A program made the position numbers and the translations under genes. Shown one piece after another: positions 22,335-29,895 of a stretch of DNA of 29,895 nt; positions within the stretch are counted from its first letter, which is position 1; each line of letters begins with the position of its first letter. The notes beneath the pieces were generated by a model that ran no database searches, was not told the origin of the DNA, and saw only the letters and a program-made list of their open reading frames with translations. The stretch comes from JAAFHZ01 sp964247085 (GTDB lineage Bacteria > Cyanobacteriota > Cyanobacteriia > Cyanobacteriales > Chamaesiphonaceae): NCBI GenBank assembly GCA_964247085.1, contig CAXTSX010000044.1, positions 1 through 29,895 of the forward strand. The letters run 5' to 3'.

Positions 22335-25094
22335 CTAGGCAATCGCAAAGTTATTAGCACTGAGACTACTTAAATTAGATAAAGTAGCAATCTGAACTTG
22401 TCCAGCTCCGCCAATCCCATCAACATCAAAGTACAAGTTTCCGTTACTGATGTCATAGATGAATCTTTGGGATGTATTAGTAGCTGCGCTGCCAGTGACA
22501 AATTGATCACTATTAAGTGGCACAGTACTACTTAAACCACCACCAAAAGATGTCGCTGAAAATAGTAGCTTATCTTGACTGCTAGAGAAATCGACGATGG
22601 TATCTACACCGTCATTTAGAGAGCCAAATGCAAAAATATTTGCACCACCGTTACCATGCAGAATGTCATTCCCAACCCCACCATTTAAGATGTCATTGCC
22701 TTCGCCACCATACAGATCATCGATACCTTCGCCACCATAGAGAACATCGATACCTTCGTCACCGACTAGTTCGTCGTTGCCGAGGCCACCATTTAAGATG
22801 TCATTTCCTTCTCCACCGTATAAACCATCATCACCAGCATCACCAGTTAGTGTGTCATTGCCAGCGTCACCGTAAAGTTCATCACTTCCTGCGCTGCCAT
22901 AAAGATCATCAATACCGTCGCCACCATCAAGGATGTCGTCGCCAGCATCGCCTACTAGTTCATCGTTGCCGAGGCCACCATTTAAAGTGTCATTACCTTC
23001 GCCACCATACAAACCATCATCGCCAGCTTCACCAGTTAAAGTATCGTTTCCAGCACCGCCGTAAAGTTCATCACTTCCTGCGCTGCCATAGAGATCATCA
23101 ATACCGTCGCCACCATCTAAGATGTCGTCGCCAGCATCGCCGACTAGTTCATCGTTGCCGAGGCCACCATTTAAAGTGTCGTTGCCTTCGCCACCATACA
23201 AACCATCATCGCCAGCTTCACCGCTTAAAGTATCATTGCCAACACCGCCGTAAAGCTCATCACTTCCTGCGCCGCCATACAAATCATCAATACCGTCGCC
23301 ACCATCTAAAATGTCGTCGCCAGCATCGCCTACTAGTTCATCGTTGCCCAGGCCACCATTTAAGATGTCATTACCTTCGCCACCATACAAACCATCATCA
23401 CCGGCATCACCAGTTAAAGTATCGTTTCCAGCACCGCCGTAAAGTTCATCACTTCCTGCGCTGCCATAGAGATCATCAATACCGTCGCCACCATCTAAGA
23501 TGTCGTCGCCAGCATCGCCGACTAGTTCGTCGTTGCCGAGGCCACCATTTAAAGTGTCATTACCTTCGCCACCGTATAAACCATCATCTCCGGCATCACC
23601 AGTTAAAGTATCGTTTCCAGCACCGCCGTAAAGTTCATCACTGCCTGCGCTGCCATAGAGATCATCAATACCGTCGCCACCATCTAAGATGTCGTCGCCA
23701 GCATCGCCGACTAGTTCGTCGTTGCCGAGGCCACCATTTAAAGTGTCATTACCTTCGCCACCGTATAAACCATCATCGCCGGCATCACCGCTTAGTGTGT
23801 CATTGCCAGCACCGCCGTAGAGTTCATCACTGCCTGCGCCGCCGAATAATTGGTCATCACCCAGGCCGCCATCTAAGACATCATCACCGCCAAATCCATT
23901 AATAATATTATTGCCAGCTGTACCGGTCAGATTATCTGATTGAGGCGTACCGTTAATAGTTGTACCAGTTGGACTTGGAGTCGGATTTGGATTAGGAGGT
24001 GTATCTGGGTTAGTACCCACTAAGCGTGTTGTAGTTCTTGGAGCGGAATCAGCCGACTGCTCATTTCCAGCATTATCAGTGGCTAAACTATAAAAAGTAT
24101 ATGTATTTCCAACTTCTCCGGTGAAAACTGCTGATGGTGCTCTAGAATCAGTTAACCATTGAGTAAAACCTCCTTCATTAACTGCTACAAAACCATCATA
24201 GTCTCTGATTCCACTCAAATCGCCAAAACCGGAAGCAACATTGATAGTTGTTCCCACAGTGGTTGCTGGTAAAGTTTCAACTCCGCCTGTTGGTACAGAA
24301 ATATCTAGCTGGGCGAGGTCACCAGAACCAAAACGAGTAGTTGATGTGTAGGCGGTAGATTGTCCTGGGGACAGGGAAAAAACATTTCTTAAACCCAGTG
24401 CTACATCATACTCAGCACCACTATCAATAAATTGATCAGAGTTGCCATCACCTCTGATGACACGATCTTGAAAAGCTCTACCATTCAAAACAGTGCTATT
24501 TAAAATGCTCCAGTAATCTAATTCAAATCGATTGGTTGTTGGGATGGTGCCACCATTTCCGGTGATGCCAAAAAAAGTTGTGTCAGCTTGGCCTACTCCA
24601 CCGAGATCAGTTTCAAATAAAATATCTTGACCATTTTGAGAAAATTTCCCCCCACCATCTACTAAGCTACCATCAAAAAGTAAATCACCATCAACGTAGC
24701 GAACTAAATCAAAGTTGATTGCTTGGTTCGTCGTATTGGTAACAGTATAAGTTTGGTCAAAACGACTACCCGTACGAGTGCTGGAGCTGTTTAGTAAATC
24801 TTGAGCAGTTTGCTTAAGTTGGAATTGGAGCCCGTTGATAGTGAAAGTACTATTATTACCATCCGTGAAAGCTCCGTTGAAGCTAGCTAAGCCACTCAGT
24901 GAATTTCTGGCACCAGTGTTACCATCACTGCCGATAACGCCTAGGGCAATGTAGGAACGATATGTTGTGCTCGCAGATGTTTTGTCACCTAATGGGTCGT
25001 ACAAAGCTTGATTGCTGCTAAATTCGCCAAATTCGTTGACTGTGACACTGAGTCCACCATCACCAGCTGCAGTAGAAATCGTATTGGTAGCCAT
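22335..25094 (-). CDS. RTX secreted protein with 63-residue tandem repeats
   Basis: The protein has 919 residues and no N-terminal signal peptide, as expected for type I secretion. Residues 1 to about 280 form a beta-rich domain of unknown function. A FN3-like segment follows (GNTYTFYSLATDNAGNEQS, about 330-348), then a Pro/Asn linker (NPDTPPNPNPTPSPTG). The Ca2+-binding RTX block (GGxGxDxLx nonapeptides) covers about 385-820. Its centre is six near-identical units of 63 residues, each seven nonapeptides. The last 100 residues (IFAFGSLNDGVDTIVDFSSS, ending LSANNFAIA) are a typical type I secretion signal region. Binding of Ca2+ outside the cell would fold the repeats into a beta roll. The activity of the N-terminal domain is not recognised; it may be a surface or matrix protein. 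Confidence 0.88.
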   Translation of the reverse strand: MATNTISTAAGDGGLSVTVNEFGEFSSNQALYDPLGDKTSASTTYRSYIALGVIGSDGNTGARNSLSGLASFNGAFTDGNNSTFTINGLQFQLKQTAQDLLNSSSTRTGSRFDQTYTVTNTTNQAINFDLVRYVDGDLLFDGSLVDGGGKFSQNGQDILFETDLGGVGQADTTFFGITGNGGTIPTTNRFELDYWSILNSTVLNGRAFQDRVIRGDGNSDQFIDSGAEYDVALGLRNVFSLSPGQSTAYTSTTRFGSGDLAQLDISVPTGGVETLPATTVGTTINVASGFGDLSGIRDYDGFVAVNEGGFTQWLTDSRAPSAVFTGEVGNTYTFYSLATDNAGNEQSADSAPRTTTRLVGTNPDTPPNPNPTPSPTGTTINGTPQSDNLTGTAGNNIINGFGGDDVLDGGLGDDQLFGGAGSDELYGGAGNDTLSGDAGDDGLYGGEGNDTLNGGLGNDELVGDAGDDILDGGDGIDDLYGSAGSDELYGGAGNDTLTGDAGDDGLYGGEGNDTLNGGLGNDELVGDAGDDILDGGDGIDDLYGSAGSDELYGGAGNDTLTGDAGDDGLYGGEGNDILNGGLGNDELVGDAGDDILDGGDGIDDLYGGAGSDELYGGVGNDTLSGEAGDDGLYGGEGNDTLNGGLGNDELVGDAGDDILDGGDGIDDLYGSAGSDELYGGAGNDTLTGEAGDDGLYGGEGNDTLNGGLGNDELVGDAGDDILDGGDGIDDLYGSAGSDELYGDAGNDTLTGDAGDDGLYGGEGNDILNGGLGNDELVGDEGIDVLYGGEGIDDLYGGEGNDILNGGVGNDILHGNGGANIFAFGSLNDGVDTIVDFSSSQDKLLFSATSFGGGLSSTVPLNSDQFVTGSAATNTSQRFIYDISNGNLYFDVDGIGGAGQVQIATLSNLSSLSANNFAIA
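22695..23828 (-). repeat. Six tandem 189-bp repeats inside RTX gene
   Basis: Six in-frame units of 189 bp fill this stretch exactly. Each encodes DELYGGAGNDTLTGDAGDD and four further nonapeptides, ending in a YGSAGS-like joint. The units differ by only a few bases, and the sixth has diverged at its end. This near-identity points to recent unequal crossing-over or gene conversion, and the copy number may differ between strains or be mis-assembled. Confidence 0.9.
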
Positions 25095-25371
25095 AATATT
25101 TTTGTAGTTTTTTGTAGAAGAGTCCCTGAAATTTCAGTGTGCCCTATTTGTAGATTTTGGATACATTCAGTGGTTAAAATCTGAAATTTCGCCAAATTTT
25201 ATACTAAGTAAATAAGAGCTAATTCAAAGTCAATAATCATAATATCTTGAAATACTTAAACAATCAAAATGTAGGTTTATACTACTAATGTAAGCAAAAT
25301 ATTTTCCAGACTAACCCTGCTAGAAACTTTGTGAGCGGAGATCTTCAACGCAAATTTTTCAGGCCATCAGA
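25095..25371. other. Intergenic region upstream of 919-aa RTX gene
   Basis: No gene is seen here. The stretch is AT-rich and should hold the promoter of the RTX gene that starts at 25094 on the minus strand. No clear ribosome site precedes that start. Short plus-strand open frames lack start signals or recognisable families. Confidence 0.4.
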
Positions 25372-25654
25372 TTACTTAGAAAACATATCAGTCAAGAGAT
25401 TCAGCACCGTTCGATCGCGCAACTTAATATTCACCTTCACCGAAGAACCAGCCTTCAGCTGTTTAGACTCCCCTTCACCACCCCATCTTGATAAGCCTGT
25501 AACTCAAAAACTTCCCCGGTCACTGGCGATCGGATCTCTTGATACTTCAGATTTTGCTGGGCTTGAATTGTTTGATTAGTAATTTCCGCAATTTTTTGGG
25601 CTCTTCTAAATCTCCCATGAAATTATCCACGAGAATTCTGGAAGAACCCAGCAT
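25372..25654 (-). pseudogene. HlyD-type secretion adaptor remnant
   Basis: Three pieces of a HlyD/membrane-fusion protein lie in order but not in one frame. From the ATG at 25654: SRILVDNFMGDLEE. One base out of frame: RAQKIAEITNQTIQAQQNLK then QEIRSPVTGEVFELQAYQDG. Last, after a deletion: GSSVKVNIKLRDRTVLNLLT ending at TAA 25372-25374. The family normally has about 400-500 residues, so most of the N-terminus and part of the barrel are gone. HlyD bridges the ABC transporter and the outer-membrane channel in type I secretion. Its presence 14 bases after an RTX gene suggests this locus once carried its own secretion apparatus. The RTX proteins must now use another copy elsewhere, if they are still exported. 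Confidence 0.8.
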
Positions 25655-25667
25655 GTCTAGGGTGAAA

Positions 25668-26264
25668 TTAGATGAACGCAAAGTTGGCTGCGGTCAGGTT
25701 AGAAGTTTCTACTCCCGTAAGGGTAGCGATCGTATTGCCGCCAATCGCAATGGTGTTACCAGCGCGTACTAAGTCCGCAAACTTAATGGCTCCACCACTT
25801 TGAATACCGATAACATCAGTACCCGCTTGGAAATCAATCACAGTGTTGGCACTTGCTGGTGCTTCACCGCTGTAGATCCAGAATTGGTCAGCACCAGCGC
25901 CACCGGAAAGCAAGTTGCCCCCGCCCACCGCTGTAAAGAAGCGATCGTCACCGTCACCACCCAAAGCGCGGCCATTAGTACCGAGAAAAAAGGTATCATT
26001 ACCAGCTCCACCAGAAATCCGATAGTCTTTGGCATCGGTTGCTTCAAAGATATCATTACCAGCACTACCGAAAGATCGATCGGCATTAGCTACAAAAATC
26101 GAATCGGTGCCACTACCAGTATCCACCCGGTTATTACTGGCTAAAGCACCAGCAATAATGGTGTCAACAGTATCGTTGCCACCACCAGAAAAGACAATAT
26201 CATTAATGCCATCAAAACCCTTGGTAATACCAGCTTCTAGCTTGTCAGCTGAAGCTGTACCGGC
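25668..26264 (-). repeat. Duplicated 198-residue RTX secretion module, copy 1
   Basis: The last 198 codons of the PhoX-like gene align without gaps to the last 198 codons of the gene at 28802. By direct count 153 residues are identical, and in the last 118 residues 102 are identical. The module contains sparse RTX repeats (SGGAGNDTFFLG, GGDGDDRFF) and ends with the C-terminal secretion signal. The catalytic domains upstream are unrelated, so the tail has been copied between genes. Confidence 0.9.
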
Positions 26265-27887
26265 AACTACAGTAGAGTTCTGAACCAGATTAGCCTTCGG
26301 AGCAATCAAAAATGATAGCTGCCCGCCTTCTACCAAGTTTTCCCCAGCAGTCTTGGTGCCATCCCCATTACCATCAACATTAGAGGCCGTGATGATGGAG
26401 CCATCGCGGAGGCTGTGGGCTTGGGTATCGAAAACAAATAATTCACCAGGCTTGGCACCGAATAAATTGGAAACATCCAGGATACCGGAAGTTTCCCAGT
26501 TGCCAATGTCATTGGGGGTAGGGTCAGTTTGGCCAGCTGGCAGAGCCGATCGATCGACCTGGGCAATGCGTGCCAGTGTAGCTGCAGGATTGGCAGCAGC
26601 AGGATCAAGAGAAAAAATTGAACTTTCTTGCTTGGAAGTTGCGCCAAAGAGGGCTGGAGAAATTGCTCGATCTTCTTGGAGATAAATTTTGCCATCATCA
26701 GCCCAATCCAGATTGTCCGGACTACGCAGACCAAAGTCCTTCTTGTCCGCATCGTTACCATCATAGAGAATATCAAGTTTGCCAGTGATGTTGCCAGCAG
26801 CCAGGTTGTTGAAATCGATATCGATTTTGTAAGTAGTACCCCAGACGTTAGGTGTTTCCTCTACACCGGTAGCAGCAATAACTGCTTGGGTGCCATCCTT
26901 GGGATTGGTGGAAACATCTTCGATCCGCGAAAAGGTAAAAGCTTGAGCGTCTTTTGCTAATTTTGTTTGTTGAGCTTGAGTCGCAAAGCCTTGAGCATCG
27001 TATCCTAGTTCGTTCTGAATGCTGGTATCAGCATCGGGACCATCAACAGCAGTACCTTTTTTGGCAGCATCGAAATAAGCTAATTCGACAAATTTGCCAT
27101 TGGTAGAACTCCCTGAACCCTTAAAGGTAGAAGCATCGAGTTCGATCGGATCAGTCGCATTCTTAGTGTCATCAGCGACCCAAGCGAAGACTTTACCCTG
27201 AGCTAGACCATTGCGATCGAGGAAGCTACCGTCTTTCTTAGCATTTTTGTCGCCCACATATAAGGTTAAAGGGGCTTGATTATCATCACCAATTAAGAAG
27301 GCAACTTTATTAGGGTCACCAGTATTAATTTCGGTGACGTTTTCCCAACCAGCCCGACCCAACCAAGGTACCGCATACAGTGTATTTGTTTTGGTGTCGA
27401 GGGCAAAAGCAGTACCACCAGCAGTTTCTTCCCCAGCAAAATAAATCCGATCGGTTAAACCAATACCGGCTCCAAACTGATTGGCTTCAAATAAGGCACC
27501 AGAACAAAAGCGATTGATACCACCATTCTCTAAATCAGCTACAGTTTTGACTTCTTTACCTTCACGATTAATGATGGTGTCGAAGGACAATTCCGAATTG
27601 ACAATTTTTAGGGTGCGCTTGTCAACATCAAAGGAGCTGATTCTGGAACCAGGTAGTTGCAAGCCATTTTTGAGGGTGTACTTGTAACCAACCGTATTGC
27701 CTATTTCACTGTTAACTAGAAAACGAACAGTAGTGTCGTTGAGAGAATAGGCTCCAATACCATCAGGTATACCCGTTGGAACATAATTTCCAATCTTGTC
27801 CCCTACAGTGAAAATTGGATCAACAGTGTAGCCATTAAGTCCTTTAACTTGAGAAGGCTGAGTTGTATCGAAAGAAAGAGCTTCCAT
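25668..27887 (-). CDS. PhoX-like (DUF839) phosphatase with RTX C-terminus
   Basis: The protein has 739 residues and no signal peptide. Residues about 10-530 form a PhoX-type DUF839 beta-propeller: GGINRFCSGALFEANQFG (about 122-140), RIYFAGEETAGGTAFALD, WENVTEINTGD, IEDVSTNPKDGTQAVIAATG and SPDNLDWADDGKIYLQED, all typical of this calcium/iron alkaline phosphatase family. The final 198 residues are a degenerate RTX module ending SNLTAANFAFI, almost shared with the protein at 28802. It should free phosphate from organic esters outside the cell after type I secretion. A CTTAACCT Pho-box-like octamer lies 23 bases upstream of the ATG. I do not assign phoX because many DUF839/RTX fusions are untested. 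Confidence 0.88.
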   Translation of the reverse strand: MEALSFDTTQPSQVKGLNGYTVDPIFTVGDKIGNYVPTGIPDGIGAYSLNDTTVRFLVNSEIGNTVGYKYTLKNGLQLPGSRISSFDVDKRTLKIVNSELSFDTIINREGKEVKTVADLENGGINRFCSGALFEANQFGAGIGLTDRIYFAGEETAGGTAFALDTKTNTLYAVPWLGRAGWENVTEINTGDPNKVAFLIGDDNQAPLTLYVGDKNAKKDGSFLDRNGLAQGKVFAWVADDTKNATDPIELDASTFKGSGSSTNGKFVELAYFDAAKKGTAVDGPDADTSIQNELGYDAQGFATQAQQTKLAKDAQAFTFSRIEDVSTNPKDGTQAVIAATGVEETPNVWGTTYKIDIDFNNLAAGNITGKLDILYDGNDADKKDFGLRSPDNLDWADDGKIYLQEDRAISPALFGATSKQESSIFSLDPAAANPAATLARIAQVDRSALPAGQTDPTPNDIGNWETSGILDVSNLFGAKPGELFVFDTQAHSLRDGSIITASNVDGNGDGTKTAGENLVEGGQLSFLIAPKANLVQNSTVVAGTASADKLEAGITKGFDGINDIVFSGGGNDTVDTIIAGALASNNRVDTGSGTDSIFVANADRSFGSAGNDIFEATDAKDYRISGGAGNDTFFLGTNGRALGGDGDDRFFTAVGGGNLLSGGAGADQFWIYSGEAPASANTVIDFQAGTDVIGIQSGGAIKFADLVRAGNTIAIGGNTIATLTGVETSNLTAANFAFI

Positions 27888-28133
27888 AGTTTTCTGAATT
27901 TAATTACTTAGGTTAAGAGTGCTGGACAGACGAACTAGACTGTAGTTTGCCATGAGTTTCTACCAAACCCGAGTATCCCTAGACACATTGATCTAGATAA
28001 CTTTGGTCTAAATTTAGATCAAAGCTTTTTTTGCAGCAAAGTATAATTTTGAGGATGTGATGCTAGAAAAAATATTATCGCACCACCCAGATAGAGATAC
28101 AGTACTTAAACCTTCAGTTGTTGCGAAAAAACT
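27888..28133. promoter_or_regulatory. Divergent control region with Pho-box-like octamer
   Basis: The gap lies between the PhoX-like gene (minus) and the 2OG oxygenase gene (plus). CTTAACCT on the minus strand at 27910-27917 matches the cyanobacterial Pho-box unit, but the usual two or three tandem copies at 11-bp spacing are not seen. An inverted repeat TGATCTA (27989-27995) and TAGATCA (28015-28021) lies in the middle and could be an operator for either gene. Confidence 0.4.
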
Positions 28134-28748
28134 ATGACGGGTTCCAGAAGTGATTGGTTTCCTACTCCGGTTTGGCATTTTGCGATCGATAACCATCAAC
28201 AATTAAACTCAGTGCTGCTGCCAGAAATTGAGGCTGAACAGCAGCGCGATCGACAAGGAGAGAAATGGTCAAATGTTCTGGGTTGGCATAGTGTTAGTAA
28301 TTTACATGAACGCGCTAGTTTCAGCGATATTACAAAAATTATTCAACAGAATGTGTTGGAAGTTGCGACATTTTTACGGTGGGATTTACAGCTGTTTTCG
28401 ATGAATATCACCACCTGTTGGGCGATCGTTAATGGCAAGCTGGCATCCAATTCTGTCCATAATCACCCCAACTCTATATTGAGTGGTGTCTACTATTTGC
28501 AAACACCAGAAAACTGTGGCGGCATCTTTTTTTCTGATCCTCGTCCAGCCTCCCAGATGTTGATCCCGCCCGTGGAAGAGTTCAATTTGTGGACTTTTCC
28601 GAAGGTCAGTTACAAACCCCATTCAGGAACGATGTTACTGTTTCCCAGTTGGCTCTTACATGGCGTGGAAATGAATATGAGTGAAGAAAATCGCATTAGC
28701 TTGAGTTTCAATATTGGGATGAGTCCACTTAAAATACCTAAAAAATAG
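28134..28748 (+). CDS. Putative 2OG-Fe(II) oxygenase, TIGR02466 type
   Basis: The protein has 204 residues, about the family's normal size. The N-terminus WFPTPVWHFAID is typical. The core runs VHNHPNSILSGVYYLQTPEN (about 108-127), GGIFFSDPRP with Asp135, and FPSWLLHGVEMN with His176, then Arg187 (NRISLSFNIG). The likely iron ligands are a His in HNHPN, Asp135 and His176, with Arg187 binding 2-oxoglutarate. Substrates of this group are not known; some relatives hydroxylate proteins or small molecules. It is divergent from the PhoX-like gene and converges with the phytase-like gene, sharing a bidirectional terminator with the latter. No close ribosome site is seen at the ATG. Confidence 0.85.
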   Translation: MTGSRSDWFPTPVWHFAIDNHQQLNSVLLPEIEAEQQRDRQGEKWSNVLGWHSVSNLHERASFSDITKIIQQNVLEVATFLRWDLQLFSMNITTCWAIVNGKLASNSVHNHPNSILSGVYYLQTPENCGGIFFSDPRPASQMLIPPVEEFNLWTFPKVSYKPHSGTMLLFPSWLLHGVEMNMSEENRISLSFNIGMSPLKIPKK

Positions 28749-28783
28749 GATGAGCGTAGCTTGATTTCGCTCATCCTATTTTT
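28741..28783. terminator. Bidirectional terminator between oxygenase and RTX genes
   Basis: AAAAATAGGATGAGCG (28741-28756) and CGCTCATCCTATTTTT (28768-28783) form a perfect 16-bp stem with an 11-base loop. A-rich on one side and T-rich on the other, it can end transcription both ways. It overlaps the oxygenase stop codon. Confidence 0.9.
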
Positions 28784-28801
28784 GGATATTAAGCGTTGAT
28801 A

Positions 28802-29398
28802 CTAGATAAAGGCAAAGTTAGCAGCAGTCAGGGTAGAAGTTTCTATACCAGTGAAGGTAGCGATCGCACTACCTCCAATCGAAATTGTGTTGCCAGTGCG
28901 TACTAAATCAGCAAACTTAATGATCCCACCACTTTGAATACCGATAACATCAGTACCCGCTTGGAAATCAATCACAGTGTTGGTACTTGCTGGCGCTTCA
29001 CCGCTGTAGATCCAGAACTGATCGGCACCAGCGCCACCAGACAATAAGTTTCCACCGCCAGTGGTAGCAAAGAACTTGTCATCGCCATCGCCACCGAGAG
29101 CGCGACCGTTGCTACCTAAATAGAAGGTGTCGTTACCTGCGCCGCCAGAAAGTCGATAATCTTTGGCTTCACTGGCCTCGAATTCATCATTACCATTACT
29201 GCCAAAGGCAACATCGGCATCGGCAACAAAAATAATGTCTGTGCCACTACCGAGGTCTACCCGGTTACTGCCAGCAGAGGATCCGGCAATTGCAATATCC
29301 ACCTTGTCATTACCGGAGCCCGTAAAGATTTGGTCGTTGAAACCATCAATGCCTTTGGTGACTCCAGCAACTATATCATCAGTACCGGTGGTACCTGC
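28802..29398 (-). repeat. Duplicated 198-residue RTX secretion module, copy 2
   Basis: These are the last 198 codons of the phytase-like gene and match copy 1 at 25668-26264 at 153 of 198 residues with no gaps. The strongest conservation lies in the last 118 residues, including SGGAGADQFWIYSGEAPAS and the final LTAANFAFI. Both ends of the module are sharp: similarity is lost upstream, where different enzyme domains begin. Confidence 0.9.
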
Positions 29399-29895
29399 GA
29401 TCAGTGTGGCTGATGATAGGGGCTTGGCTAGCTCCAGGACGATCGACTCATTATTGTCAGCAGCAGTGGCCGAACGCCCCGTGGAAAAAGGATAATTGTT
29501 GTCGTTAGCTACCAAAATGGTGTTATTGTCTAGCACCAACACATTCTCGATCGTCACAAAGGGGAAGCTGAATTTAGTGCTGCCGTCTTTATTCAAGTCA
29601 TTGGGATCTTGAATATTTAACAAGTCCACCACTTCTTCCTTAAAGACATTGCCATTGGCATCTTTTTTGGAGATGTCTACTTTAAAGATTTTCTTGAACA
29701 ATGCGGTGGCACCTTGGCCATTATCCCGTTCAATCACCAGGTATTCATTTTTGTTGATGACGGTGAAGTCTCCGATCGCATTACCCACTGCTTCCATTTT
29801 GTAGGAACCCAGTTGGCCTTTGTATTTCTGTGTTGCGACATCAAATTCATAAATGCGCAGTGAACCAGCCGGATCGCCAAACACAGTACCTTCGA
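28802..29895 (-). CDS. Phytase/esterase-like RTX protein, 5' end outside window
   Basis: The frame is open to the window edge; the GTG at 29884 is not a believable start because coding-like sequence continues past it. The visible part is 364 residues. Its first 165 residues match the end of the "esterase-like activity of phytase" domain: GDFTVINKNEYLVIERDNGQ, then a FKKIFKVDIS strand, and the end FVTIENVLVLDNNTILVANDNNYPF. This is a beta-propeller often secreted by bacteria. The remaining 198 residues are the RTX secretion module shared with the PhoX-like gene. It probably releases phosphate from inositol or other organic phosphates outside the cell, but activity cannot be judged without the N-terminus. 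Confidence 0.85.
   Translation of the reverse strand, partial: EGTVFGDPAGSLRIYEFDVATQKYKGQLGSYKMEAVGNAIGDFTVINKNEYLVIERDNGQGATALFKKIFKVDISKKDANGNVFKEEVVDLLNIQDPNDLNKDGSTKFSFPFVTIENVLVLDNNTILVANDNNYPFSTGRSATAADNNESIVLELAKPLSSATLIAGTTGTDDIVAGVTKGIDGFNDQIFTGSGNDKVDIAIAGSSAGSNRVDLGSGTDIIFVADADVAFGSNGNDEFEASEAKDYRLSGGAGNDTFYLGSNGRALGGDGDDKFFATTGGGNLLSGGAGADQFWIYSGEAPASTNTVIDFQAGTDVIGIQSGGIIKFADLVRTGNTISIGGSAIATFTGIETSTLTAANFAFI

Noticed and set aside
22695..23828. Possible CRISPR array
   Set aside because: Repeats are contiguous 189-bp coding units without unique spacers and encode RTX nonapeptides.
22628..23902. 424-aa His/Arg-rich plus-strand open frame
   Set aside because: It is the antisense of the RTX repeats; its repetitive composition follows from GGxGxD codons read backwards, and no start signal is seen.
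25331..25772. Two plus-strand open frames of 77-82 aa
   Set aside because: They are antisense to the HlyD remnant, whose fragments are recognisable on the minus strand.

Overview
The window is cyanobacterial. It carries a complete high-affinity CO2-uptake NDH-1 gene set (ndhF3, ndhD3, cupA, cupS), which is known only from cyanobacteria. It also has repeated GCGATCGC (HIP1) octamers, very frequent CGATCG cores, moderate GC content, and PhoX/RTX proteins typical of cyanobacterial exoproteomes. I cannot name the genus from sequence alone.

Layout. (1) 1-1344: a toxin-antitoxin area with the end of a BrnT toxin and its BrnA antitoxin, then a minus-strand group of two small coiled-coil proteins and a YefM/Phd-type antitoxin broken by an in-frame stop. 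(2) 1345-3203: a small secreted protein with a clear terminator and a two-helix membrane protein of unknown function. (3) 3204-9999, minus strand: a tightly packed cluster of DUF4331 protein, small secreted protein, TPR protein, HupE/UreJ-type metal permease, membrane-anchored alpha/beta esterase and a decaying secreted-protein gene. It is headed by an odd acidic 86-residue peptide gene. (4) 10237-11524, plus strand and divergent from that cluster: an ECF sigma factor and a ChrR-like cupin anti-sigma factor, the likely regulators. (5) 11588-12839, minus strand: a basic/acidic secreted protein and a cupin, separated by a patch rich in inverted repeats. (6) 13201-19256, plus strand: ndhF3, a Tat-exported beta-carbonic anhydrase, ndhD3, cupA, cupS. 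(7) 19332-22133, plus strand: KtrB and KtrA for K+ uptake, and a DedA membrane protein. (8) 22335-29895: three RTX-type secreted proteins on the minus strand. These are a 919-aa repeat protein, a PhoX-like phosphatase and the end of a phytase/esterase-like protein. A relic of a HlyD-type secretion adaptor lies among them, and a TIGR02466-type 2OG-Fe(II) oxygenase gene lies on the opposite strand.

How they work together. The CO2-uptake operon would build NDH-1MS, which hydrates CO2 at the thylakoid or plasma membrane. The exported carbonic anhydrase in the same operon could tune CO2/bicarbonate on the luminal or periplasmic side. KtrBA follow on the same strand and could balance ion charge during inorganic-carbon uptake, but this is inference. 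The DUF4331/HupE cluster facing an ECF sigma/anti-sigma pair looks like a regulated envelope or metal-related system without a described function. The PhoX-like and phytase-like proteins share a 198-residue C-terminal RTX module (153 of 198 identical by direct count), so they probably leave the cell by the same type I route to scavenge organic phosphate.

No rRNA, tRNA, CRISPR array or intact insertion sequence was seen.
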